From positions 1 through 64,000 of the forward strand of contig JALIHJ010000064.1 in the NCBI GenBank assembly GCA_022984795.1: DNA of 64,000 nucleotides. The letters are read 5' to 3'. Shown here piece after piece: positions 26,101-33,948 of this stretch. The position numbers and the translations under genes are program-made. The notes beneath the pieces are model-generated. The model made no database searches. It worked only from the letters and a program-made list of their open reading frames with translations, and was not told where the DNA came from. This DNA is from Fabrea salina. Its lineage: Eukaryota > Ciliophora > Heterotrichea > Heterotrichida > Fabreidae. Position 1 is the stretch's first letter; every line of letters begins with the position of its first letter.

Positions 26101-26752
26101 AATTCTAAGTGACTTGGCTTTGCTTCTAGAGAAAAAAGAGGTTAATGAACTACTTAAAGGTCTCAAGAAACTCTACACTAAGCACATGGACAGCGGAAAC
26201 TCCCAGCTAACTAAACGTTCCTCTCAAGAGCAGTTCTACTTCACCCAGGCCCTTGATAACCACAAAAACACCAAAAACGAAACCCAAATGCAAAACAAGT
26301 TCATAGAGTCTACTCTAAAAGCTATCGAGTCCAAGAAGAACTTGCTTGAAAAACACAACTCAAAGCAGTTGTCAGAGAAGCAGCAAGAAAACATTTGCTT
26401 GATCAAGGAGTGCAACGAACTCAGGGAGAAAAAACAAGAACTTAAAAAGAAAAGGTCTGGGTTCGAGTCAACTATTAAAAGACTCAAGTACTGCTTGAAT
26501 GGAGGAACCTTCTCAGAAACCACTAACAAAAACTCCGCTCTCAAAGAAACTCCTTTCCAAGAACTCACCAAGAAAAAAACCACTTCTTCTGGGCTAAAGT
26601 CACCTATTCTCCAGTTAGACAGCAACAAGTCCGAACTTTCCAAACAGAACCAGCAACTCCACAGTCTCGCGAGAAGCATAGAACTTTCTCCTTCAACTGG
26701 TTTCACCTCAAAACTCCAATCGCCTTCTGGGTTTGACAACTCAAAGCTTTAA
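23108..26752 (+). CDS. CFAP57 (WDR65)-like axonemal WD40/coiled-coil protein
   Basis: 1214 residues, near the family's usual 1250. Residues 20-620 are two WD40 propellers. Typical blades include HPSGFQITVGSESSAKVF, AAYNEEGNALAIAQNNQI, and IVNLLNWEKDLLTSACLYGK followed by VTVWRV. Residues 650-1120 form a long coiled coil, and the tail is Ser/Lys-rich. CFAP57 helps dock a subset of inner dynein arms in the axoneme, which fits the presence of an inner-arm type dynein heavy chain in the same window. CFAP43, CFAP44 and CFAP251 share the WD40 plan, so the exact orthologue is not certain. The next gene's ATG is only 8 nt beyond the TAA stop. Confidence 0.75.
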   Translation: MLKNQFPAMYGPNQEVIRGAELSTKAILGFIHSPIAHSFQFNSDSTLIYPCEAHLAVVDVVSKEFLCIPRQKPQAKLTCLKVNNQNKTQTTLVAETHNAESVLYIQTVECVWALSHKHLPLKEVITKAFLDGSMCYTMTQHTLSVWQLESQDLVTHEKLPEGCLSVELKPSKQVLVWGSNCLKLWELLGEELQETQSIEDVSPVDLKLHPSQTDKFIVLTNQSQLLVFEKFQVKNRVDVLQGASCLVMGSEECLVCGGLRIQVYFIDENLNFDLKKELEIPKESGSILEGSYSPNEAKAVLTVYSDELHPYLFDSLSGSVDSVFGSGFPKGKIQDLALATQREIVCAVTKDRTLKMWGYFQGWKCSAAHKLLVEPRCIAVHPSGFQITVGSESSAKVFYFLHDSFSVELIVPKRVEAAAYNEEGNALAIAQNNQIAIYDPYTLEICFTLQSHSGIVNLLNWEKDLLTSACLYGKVTVWRVSEDYEKLIESANFSGAFRSIYYDKDKDLVIGVNEDKVLRIWGGAGSNLKYQSKETDLTAMCVSKNQEMVFLGTFTGEIRAMLYPKAKGEYLVDEPQFMQWKINNVAVTSLYLLENSIFAASGCELTFLKVKFIEEGECKSIARESKSKWLNSYSLVTSSYLEMQKEEIHQIGETIKSIESDTIDIDEEQKNFTKKFNELKEYYETKIREVDNEIKDLEASIEQKLKTKRETKAQKEKLHRQRLIKQNEEYNAKLKAEFDKYDKLQTEKQEEIHRINTQKEELQKIQQEVLEKAKEDYEHRKLKIKEAIQQLSEAITENQKRFLEMKSQVTNEYQTIKQKEQHELNNEVQKEKNQGRICVGKQTQFARENRNLNEELQTLKQKSAELMEANKTLEQEKHFIETSLVEQENELKKREETIRIQEANIGELRSLHIHLKNFRFVLDQKIKSLREERKPMETHFAELKDHFAQLTNELLEEHNTQTESTQLLETLKQKHQKLTQKNNFLKKEMIQSKADFREILSDLALLLEKKEVNELLKGLKKLYTKHMDSGNSQLTKRSSQEQFYFTQALDNHKNTKNETQMQNKFIESTLKAIESKKNLLEKHNSKQLSEKQQENICLIKECNELREKKQELKKKRSGFESTIKRLKYCLNGGTFSETTNKNSALKETPFQELTKKKTTSSGLKSPILQLDSNKSELSKQNQQLHSLARSIELSPSTGFTSKLQSPSGFDNSKL

Positions 26753-26760
26753 TAATATAA

Positions 26761-29700
26761 ATGGAAGAAGGAACTTTCCAAAGCTCTTCTGAGCAACTAG
26801 AAAGCCTCTCTTTAAGAGCTTATCTAGAAACCATTGACATACTGCGCAAAGAAAACTCAGAACTCAATGCTCAGTTACAGTCTAGCAACTTGAAGTTGCA
26901 ATCCATCGAAGCAAACCACAACCACCTCAAAGAGTCTTACTTCTTGAAAATAGGCTTGTTGGAACAAAAAATCGTACAAAGGTTCCCTAGCCACTACGAA
27001 GAGTGGTTACAAGATGTTGAAGTTGCCCGAGTCCAAGCAAGACTCAACCAGGAAACTCTTAGGCATTACGACCAAACTCTAAGTGAGCACAGGCAAAGGA
27101 TTAAAGAACTTGAAAGTCAACTTAAGCACTTAGGAGCAGACACTGGTGAGGTACAGCCTTTTGACTTTCCCAGACTTTTAAGTCTTGCAAAAACTAACTA
27201 CGAAAACACAACCAAGCACTTAGAGGACTCAGAAACCACTTTAAAACAGCTATCTGAAAGGCTAGGAGGTAGTGACTTGCTAGAAGAAAGACCCAAAGAA
27301 GTCAGAAACACTAGAGCTTTCACTCCTAACCAGTTCTACCAAAAAAGTTTAGAGTACCTTGAAGCAACTAAAGCTAACACTGACTTACTTCTGAAATACG
27401 AAAACCAAAAAACTGAGTTTGCACAGAAACTCGAACTGGGTTGTTTGCACAAACAACTTGAAAAAACCCTTCAACTCAGCCAAGGCTTCCTGTCAGTTTT
27501 CATTCAAACCAAAAACGTTCCTCAACAAACAGCTCACAAAGCCCAAACTCTAAACCAAAAAAGACTTGAGTTAACTCATAACAGCTCTTTGGAGTCTTTG
27601 AAGGACAAACTAGGCCTTCTCAGAGAACTCGAAACCATTAAGAACCAAGTACTGGCTAACTCAAACACTGCTCCACAACTAGTTAGTTTAGAAGAGATAG
27701 TTCAACAACTAGACACTTGCCTTTACTACTCAGAAAATACTCTAGCCAAGTTGTGTGACCTAACTGGCCAAGAAAAAAGCACTTACCAAAACCTAAGAAG
27801 CCAAAGAGTCCAAGCTGGCCAACTTACTGGAAGTTCTTACATAAAAGCTATGCACAAACTGCTTCTAGAACACCAAACCCTGAAAGACTCCCTTTGTGAA
27901 AGGGTTTACGAAGACTACAAGTCCAAGAAGCAAACGAGTAGCTTTCTCCAAACTGAACTTTTTAACTTAGAAAACTCACTGTCCACTTTGTCAGTACTTT
28001 GTGGAGAACCAAGTAACTCTTTTCTGCAAGAAATTCAGTCTGTTGAAGACGTAACTGACCAAGTAGAGGTCCTTAAAAAGCAAGCAGAACTAATGACTAG
28101 CTACACTCAGAAGCTCCCAAACTTGTTGTCTTTTTGTAAAGTTTTCAAAGACTTAGCAGCTAACTTGCTGGAGCTCGCAAACCAAACTTCAGAACTCAAA
28201 AACAAACTAGAACCAAAAGGCCTTCCTCAAAGCATTGAAAAGCTCCAAGGAGAGTTAAGGAGCATCCAAAGAAACTCACCATTCAGCACCCAAGCACTCC
28301 AAAGTTCTTTAGAAACCTTTTCAGAAGTAGTTAATTCAGTAGCTATAATGCAAAAAGCATTCCTTGGAGAAGTGCCTTCAGTTGGGGCTTTAAGGTCAGA
28401 ACTAAGCTACTTAGACAAGCTGCTTCAAGAGTCAAACAACACTGTTGAAGTCTTGAAACAAAACTTTAAGGGACCACAGGCTGTACTTAAAGACCCCCAC
28501 TTAGAAGCCTTTGAAAGTAACCTAGAAGGACCATTTTCAGTGAAGTGGAAAACCATGCTAGAGTGCATAAAGGCTGCTTGTGAAAAAGGACTAGTTCTTG
28601 AGGACTTGAAAAAAGAACTAGTTAGCTCAAGTGGAATCACTGAGGATTTCCAAGTAATACTTGAAAGCATCCACAACAACACCAAAGCAATTTGCAAAAA
28701 CGCACCTCCAAAGGAATCTTTCAGCTTGCGCTGTGAAGAACCTCAGGTATTCAAAAAGAACCTTTCCAATGTAGTAGAGGCCCAAAAAGAATTTTCTAGG
28801 CTGATGGGCAAAGCAATAGAAGGAGAAGAAGGAGAAGAAGGAGAACTCCTTCACAGTGAACTGAAAGCACAAGTCAGTGAAATACTAAACTCAGGCGAAG
28901 AATTACTTGTAGAAGCCTACCAGAAACTAATGATGCACAATACCGGTGTAAAGTCAAAGTTAGAAAAGATTCTAGAAGACAAAAAACAAGTCAAAGGCAC
29001 TCGGAAAGAACTTGCTTGTTTGAAAGCACAACTCGAGATGCTCAGAGAAATGCTTTCGGAGGCCAACGACCTCACAGAGGTAATTGAAGGTCTTAAAGAA
29101 ATTGAGTCTAGCCAAATAGAACTCCAGCAGTTTTCAAAAAGCAACTACGAAACTATGAAGACTCTTCTGAAGAACTCACTGAGGTCACTCAAGAAAAAAG
29201 ACACCTACCTCAAAATAGACTATGCCGTTCCTTCTAACCCTAGTGAAGGCCTTGACGTACTTAAAGTCCTCATTGAAGACCTTAAAAACAACCAGTCTAT
29301 ACTTTATGACGTTGAGACCTCTAAAAACAAACTCCTTTCGAACTCAGACTTGGGCCAGTCTGCTGAAGCCTTTTTAAAAGACTTCAGTTCTGACAAGTCT
29401 TTGCTCCAGAAGATCTTTAGTATTCTGCTGAACTTAGAAGTCAACCAAGACTACCTAAGTAGCTGTGAAATGCTTTTGGAAACCCAAGAACCTGAAACTC
29501 TAGAATTCAGTCAAGCAAGTGCTATAAAAGAAACAGTTAATTTAGCAGTAGACTACATCCCTAAAAAGCAAACTGAGTTAGAAATGATCCTAAAGTTACT
29601 GGAGAACCTTGACCAAGACCACAGTTCTTACATGAAGTACTCAGAAAAACTAGAATTCGATGCTGCTGAACTAAAAACAGAGTTAGAAACAGTTTCCAAG

Positions 29701-32700
29701 AATCTTAACTCAAAAACTCAAGAAGCAAACCACTACGAAGCACTGCTATCAAAACTCCAAAAAGAAAGCAAGCAGGCTTCAGAGACCCTTCAGAAAACTA
29801 ACCAAGAAGTTTCAGAGATCTGCAAACAACTAGGAGAAGCTTTGGTGAAATGCGACTTTGTAGGCGACACCCTTATTGCAATAGCTCCTGACTCCCAACT
29901 CAAGCAAAAAGAAGACCTGATTCAAGAAAAGTTCGAAGAAATCATTCAAAACATGGGAGAAGGCTCTACTGCCACTGCCAAAACACTCCTGGACCTACTG
30001 TGCCAGTACGAAGAAGCCAACCTAGTTCAGTCCCACCGACTAGAAGGCAGAGAAACCCAAGAAATCGACCAAACTGTCGAAAAGGTTTCTAAAATATCCA
30101 AAAACAAACCCTCTGCAGCCAAAGCTCGCAAAGTAAGATCAGAAAAACCTGTTGAGAGTCCCAATGCCAAGATAGACAAAGCTTGCAACTCGTTACTTAA
30201 AGATGTTTGCAAAGTTCTGACTGAATTTACCTCTGAGGACCCTCTTATTGAAAAAGCTGGACAACTAGTTAAAGAAACCCACCCAAGTGTTGTTCAGGCA
30301 ATCTTTGCTAAACAAAAACTGCTGCACCTTATTGCTGAAAGAGTCCACAAAGAAATAGTTACTTCAAAGCAAGCTCAACAAAACAAACTCTCAGAACTCA
30401 TTGAAGCTATTCAAAGCGAAACTCAAGCTACTTTAAGTAGTGTTAGCAAACTAGGCGGAGCTCAGGATGAACTTATTGAAAGTATCAGAACTCAAGTCAG
30501 CCAAGTCTTAAAGGGTGAGTCAAGCACTAGTTTGGTTTCAGTGAAAGAAACCCAAAATCAGTTACTTCAAAAACTAGTGTCTTCACAGCCAAGTCAGGAA
30601 CTCCTTAATCAACTGAAGCAAAGCACTTGCGAGTACTTACCTTTGGTTGAGGAACTTATAAATGCCTGTGGAAAACTCTTTAACCTCCAAGCCTCAATAG
30701 TTACTCAAGAAGAATTTCAACAACTAAGTACTCAAGAAACTACTCAAGAGTCACTGCTGAACTTTTACTTGTGTTTTGCAACTAAGCTAAGTCAGTTTGA
30801 TAGAGCCATAATCAACAAACTCAAAAAGCTACCTAGCACAGTATTTTCTTTAGAAAGCAAAAGGCACGGAATAATCCTTAGTCAACTAGAACAAGAAGAG
30901 TCTGAAGAAGTTATGTCCGACATGAGAAGTTTGCAACCTGAAGAAGGGGACTCTTTGCCTAAGTTACTTATGAAGGCCAGACAAAGCATTTCTTACTACC
31001 GAAAAGCTGCAAAGCTAGGAAGTGGGTCAAGTTCTTCAGGCGAGTCTTCAGAATCCTCAGAAGAATTTAAAGAATTAACAGGGTTTGACTACACCGTCCC
31101 AGAAAAGTCTGTAAAGCATTGGAGTGGAGTCTTGAATAACTCAATCCAAGAGTTAAGACAGAGTTTCGAAAAAGAACAAAGTAACTTGTTAGAGTTGTGC
31201 AACTTAGAGGTTAAGTATGAAGCATTTTCAAACAAAGTCACTAACTTAGAAGAGTTCACAGAGACTCTCCACAGGGAAACTGAGTATTGGTTGAGTGCTA
31301 AGTTGCAGCAAAACCAAGCACTGAGATCCAAAATAAAACACCTAGAGGACCAACTAAACCCGCTGATTAAGTACCGCAAAATGTACAGTCACATGAAATC
31401 AGAAACAGAGTACCTGCAAAAAGAAAACTCTAAGTTGACTCTGGACCTTAACCAACAAACTTCCAAAGTCAAAGAACTAACCCACGAAAACGAACAACTT
31501 AAATACGCAAGCAGAACAATAGAAAAGTACCAAAGAGAAAAACTCTCACTGGAGAACGAAAACCAAAGACTGCTCAGAAAACTTGAAATCTACCAAGAGA
31601 GTTCTGGAAGTTCCCAACTACAGTCTGTTGTGGACAAACTTAACGAAGAACTCCAAAATAGACTCTCAGAGCTACAAAGCTACTCGAACACTTGCGAAGA
31701 CTTAAAACAGCAACTCTTGCACGAAAAAGAGTCTAAAAGTCTAAGCTTGAAAAGGCAAGTTTTGCTGAGACTAATGCAGTTAAAAAGGATGGACTGCAGC
31801 GTATGCTTGTCTAAGTGGAAGTCCTTCACAGAAGAAACCAACGAAGAAAAAGAAGACTCAGTTGTCATTGAAATCCACACTGAGGTTCCAGAACCCTGGA
31901 GCTCTTTAGAGTTTGTGGGCAACTTTGAAAGCAGCATTGCAGAACAAGTCCAAAAACTTCTTTTAGAAGAAAGAACTAGCCTTTTAAACTCGAATCCTAT
32001 CATAAAGGCTTATAAAACTGGAGCTGTTTCTTGCGAAAACTTTATGGACAAAGAAAGAGTAGTACGCTTATTTGAAGATATGCTTGAAAGCAAGTATGAA
32101 CTTGACTTGAAGTACTTAGAAACTCAAAGAGTGCCTAAAAAGCTGTGTGAGTACTTACTTGAGTACTTACTGCATTTGTACGGAAACAAAAAGGTTATGA
32201 TGAAGTATTTAAGTGAGTTTGTTCCTGGACTCCACAAGTTATACGAAGAACAAGACAGCTACGGCTTGGTGATTTGCAAACTGTTGAACTTATACCACGG
32301 GTGTCCCTGTTCGGCTGAAGAGGGTAGCTTCTTAGTTAAGATGAACTTTGAGTTTAACAGAATTGCTAAGGAAGACTTAGCTCCTCTAGCCCCTACTCTG
32401 AGGCTCATTCACAGTGTGTTTGAGGAACAAGAAAGTAAGGCTGTGGAAAGCGAGCTCGACTCAGAAGTATCCAAGGATAAATTCTTGACAGGCCTTTTGA
32501 AAGGAACTAGTTGTGCTCAAGAAAAGAACCTTTGTAGAGTAGTTTCACTTTACAAAGAGTATGGAAACCAACCTCTCAACTTCGAAGCTTTTAAAAGGCT
32601 TTTAAAAGGCATGGCCCCAGGAAGAAGTATAGAAGACCTTTACGACTTAGGCCTAATGTGGAGTTCAGACCCCCAGGAAGGAGTTAGTCTGGACTCACTT

Positions 32701-32799
32701 TACAAGTTGTTGTTGAAAGAAAAACTAGGGGTATTCCAGACTCCGCTTTACACCCTTAAGCTTGAACGCCAGCGCTCTAGAATCATAAGAAAAAAGTAG
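26761..32799 (+). CDS. Very long coiled-coil protein, function unknown
   Basis: 2012 residues, ATG at 26761. Almost the whole length is helical and coiled-coil prone, rich in Glu, Lys, Leu and Gln. There is an acidic Gly/Glu repeat near 690 (encoded by a GAAGGAGAA microsatellite at about 28820) and a Ser-rich linker near 1420-1440. The strongest continuous heptads are at about 1480-1680. From about 1690 to 2012 the sequence becomes globular, with stretches such as RVVRLFEDMLESKYELDLKY, repeated SEF/LLxG helices and a basic end (RQRSRIIRKK). I do not recognise this domain. Size and layout suggest a structural protein of basal body, cortex or centrin fibre. Its position 8 nt after a CFAP57-like gene fits a cilium link but does not prove it. 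Confidence 0.93.
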   Translation: MEEGTFQSSSEQLESLSLRAYLETIDILRKENSELNAQLQSSNLKLQSIEANHNHLKESYFLKIGLLEQKIVQRFPSHYEEWLQDVEVARVQARLNQETLRHYDQTLSEHRQRIKELESQLKHLGADTGEVQPFDFPRLLSLAKTNYENTTKHLEDSETTLKQLSERLGGSDLLEERPKEVRNTRAFTPNQFYQKSLEYLEATKANTDLLLKYENQKTEFAQKLELGCLHKQLEKTLQLSQGFLSVFIQTKNVPQQTAHKAQTLNQKRLELTHNSSLESLKDKLGLLRELETIKNQVLANSNTAPQLVSLEEIVQQLDTCLYYSENTLAKLCDLTGQEKSTYQNLRSQRVQAGQLTGSSYIKAMHKLLLEHQTLKDSLCERVYEDYKSKKQTSSFLQTELFNLENSLSTLSVLCGEPSNSFLQEIQSVEDVTDQVEVLKKQAELMTSYTQKLPNLLSFCKVFKDLAANLLELANQTSELKNKLEPKGLPQSIEKLQGELRSIQRNSPFSTQALQSSLETFSEVVNSVAIMQKAFLGEVPSVGALRSELSYLDKLLQESNNTVEVLKQNFKGPQAVLKDPHLEAFESNLEGPFSVKWKTMLECIKAACEKGLVLEDLKKELVSSSGITEDFQVILESIHNNTKAICKNAPPKESFSLRCEEPQVFKKNLSNVVEAQKEFSRLMGKAIEGEEGEEGELLHSELKAQVSEILNSGEELLVEAYQKLMMHNTGVKSKLEKILEDKKQVKGTRKELACLKAQLEMLREMLSEANDLTEVIEGLKEIESSQIELQQFSKSNYETMKTLLKNSLRSLKKKDTYLKIDYAVPSNPSEGLDVLKVLIEDLKNNQSILYDVETSKNKLLSNSDLGQSAEAFLKDFSSDKSLLQKIFSILLNLEVNQDYLSSCEMLLETQEPETLEFSQASAIKETVNLAVDYIPKKQTELEMILKLLENLDQDHSSYMKYSEKLEFDAAELKTELETVSKNLNSKTQEANHYEALLSKLQKESKQASETLQKTNQEVSEICKQLGEALVKCDFVGDTLIAIAPDSQLKQKEDLIQEKFEEIIQNMGEGSTATAKTLLDLLCQYEEANLVQSHRLEGRETQEIDQTVEKVSKISKNKPSAAKARKVRSEKPVESPNAKIDKACNSLLKDVCKVLTEFTSEDPLIEKAGQLVKETHPSVVQAIFAKQKLLHLIAERVHKEIVTSKQAQQNKLSELIEAIQSETQATLSSVSKLGGAQDELIESIRTQVSQVLKGESSTSLVSVKETQNQLLQKLVSSQPSQELLNQLKQSTCEYLPLVEELINACGKLFNLQASIVTQEEFQQLSTQETTQESLLNFYLCFATKLSQFDRAIINKLKKLPSTVFSLESKRHGIILSQLEQEESEEVMSDMRSLQPEEGDSLPKLLMKARQSISYYRKAAKLGSGSSSSGESSESSEEFKELTGFDYTVPEKSVKHWSGVLNNSIQELRQSFEKEQSNLLELCNLEVKYEAFSNKVTNLEEFTETLHRETEYWLSAKLQQNQALRSKIKHLEDQLNPLIKYRKMYSHMKSETEYLQKENSKLTLDLNQQTSKVKELTHENEQLKYASRTIEKYQREKLSLENENQRLLRKLEIYQESSGSSQLQSVVDKLNEELQNRLSELQSYSNTCEDLKQQLLHEKESKSLSLKRQVLLRLMQLKRMDCSVCLSKWKSFTEETNEEKEDSVVIEIHTEVPEPWSSLEFVGNFESSIAEQVQKLLLEERTSLLNSNPIIKAYKTGAVSCENFMDKERVVRLFEDMLESKYELDLKYLETQRVPKKLCEYLLEYLLHLYGNKKVMMKYLSEFVPGLHKLYEEQDSYGLVICKLLNLYHGCPCSAEEGSFLVKMNFEFNRIAKEDLAPLAPTLRLIHSVFEEQESKAVESELDSEVSKDKFLTGLLKGTSCAQEKNLCRVVSLYKEYGNQPLNFEAFKRLLKGMAPGRSIEDLYDLGLMWSSDPQEGVSLDSLYKLLLKEKLGVFQTPLYTLKLERQRSRIIRKK

Positions 32800-32817
32800 T
32801 TAAGTAATAAGGGGGTA

Positions 32818-33207
32818 ATGGAAACCAATATAGACTTAGAGGTGCTAACTCTGTGTTTAGGAGTGCAGAAGACCTGTGAGCTTTCAAGCACTCCGCCAGA
32901 GGTTCTGAAGCTCTTACTGGGCAACTTAACTCCAGAAAAGCACAAGTTCTTTGTGTTTGTAAAAGAGTGTTTGTTGAAGTGCATTGAGCAACTAAAAAGC
33001 ACAGAAGAAGCTGAGGCTAAACTAGGAGTGTCTTCTTATGCTTTGGACTTAATTCTGGACAACTCTTCTGAAAAAGTTGTTTCTAAACCTCAAAGAACTA
33101 ACTCTAGTTTGAGGAGAAGCATTTTGGAGGACTACAAAAAAGCTTTAAGTGGAGTTGCTGAGAAATATGGGTTAAGTCTGGAACAAGTCAGCAAAATAAT
33201 TAGTTAA
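32818..33207 (+). CDS. Small unknown protein
   Basis: 129 residues, ATG at 32818, 18 nt after the previous stop on the same strand. It looks all-helical, with one Cys/Leu-rich part (about 10-60) and a Ser/Arg linker (QRTNSSLRRS), then EKYGLSLEQVSKIIS at the end. No domain is recognised. Codon use matches its neighbours, and the helical end resembles a short DNA- or protein-binding helix pair, but that is a guess. Its last 8 bases overlap the last 8 bases of the convergent gene at 33200-33892. Confidence 0.65.
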   Translation: METNIDLEVLTLCLGVQKTCELSSTPPEVLKLLLGNLTPEKHKFFVFVKECLLKCIEQLKSTEEAEAKLGVSSYALDLILDNSSEKVVSKPQRTNSSLRRSILEDYKKALSGVAEKYGLSLEQVSKIIS

Positions 33208-33892
33208 ACTTGTGTGTAGCATTTGTGAAACTCAGTGGCTTGAACGATTCTGGCATTGGCGTGCAGGGTTGTGTAGTAGGAGTTTTGTCTTCTTTGAGTT
33301 TTCGGGAGTTTTTGGGTTTTTTTAGTGACTGGTAAAGTCCCCTTAGTTGTTCTCCAGACACAGCATTTTCTATCTCAAGTTCTTTAGAATAGTGACTTTC
33401 CCTTATAGCTTTAGTTTCTAAAGATTTTCCAAGTCCCCTTTGCTCCTGTAAACTTTTTACTAAGGAGCTGTTTAGTTGCTGGGTGTGATGGAACTTATGC
33501 TTGTAGTTAAAGTTAAGTGAGTGCTGGGTTTTATTTGTAGGTTTCCCAACTAAGAGTTTCAAAGCGGTTTTTTCGGTTTCAAGGTTATTTTGAATTGCAA
33601 AAGTAACTTTTTGGAGTTCAGAAGTCTTTTTTTGGACAGTAATTAGGTCGTTTTTCTTTGCAGTTATTCTTTTTTTAGTTGCAGTAATTAACTTCTTGAG
33701 CGACTGGTTGGCAGAAACCTTTTTGGAGAGTCTTAATTTTGGCAGAATGTAGTTATTTAAAACGCTCACTGCAAGTTGGGGTTTGACTGTCCATGAGCTT
33801 TGATTCCTGGTTCTGATAGAGTCTACAAAACCTGAACGTAACACACTGCATGACTTACTTGACCTATGCAGACTTTTATTCTTTTTAAACAT
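33200..33892 (-). CDS. Basic coiled-coil protein, unknown
   Basis: 230 residues, ATG at 33892, strongly basic (Lys/Arg/Ser-rich). The first 35 residues are disordered and basic (KKNKSLHRSSKS). Residues 70-125 form a short coiled coil (KKRITAKKNDLITVQKKTSE). A second helix lies near 150-185, and the tail holds several Pro-Thr motifs (KTPTTQPCTPMPE), possible Cdk-type phosphosites. No family is recognised. It could be a microtubule- or nucleic-acid-associated protein. The 3' end overlaps the neighbouring gene by 8 bp, and the 5' end faces the phosphatase gene across 56 bp. Confidence 0.65.
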   Translation of the reverse strand: MFKKNKSLHRSSKSCSVLRSGFVDSIRTRNQSSWTVKPQLAVSVLNNYILPKLRLSKKVSANQSLKKLITATKKRITAKKNDLITVQKKTSELQKVTFAIQNNLETEKTALKLLVGKPTNKTQHSLNFNYKHKFHHTQQLNSSLVKSLQEQRGLGKSLETKAIRESHYSKELEIENAVSGEQLRGLYQSLKKPKNSRKLKEDKTPTTQPCTPMPESFKPLSFTNATHKFN

Positions 33893-33948
33893 TAATATTG
33901 CTAAATACTCCTAAATAAAACAACTAAAGATAAATATTTAAACCATTG
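33893..33948. promoter_or_regulatory. 56-bp divergent promoter
   Basis: AT-rich gap (TAAATAAAACAACTAAAGAT, then AAATATTTAAA) between the starts of the basic coiled-coil gene and the phosphatase fusion gene. No defined motif. Confidence 0.45.

Noticed and set aside
28820-28860. GAAGGAGAA microsatellite as a separate repeat element
   Set aside because: It is a short in-frame Glu/Gly run in a coiled-coil gene, not a stand-alone repeat.
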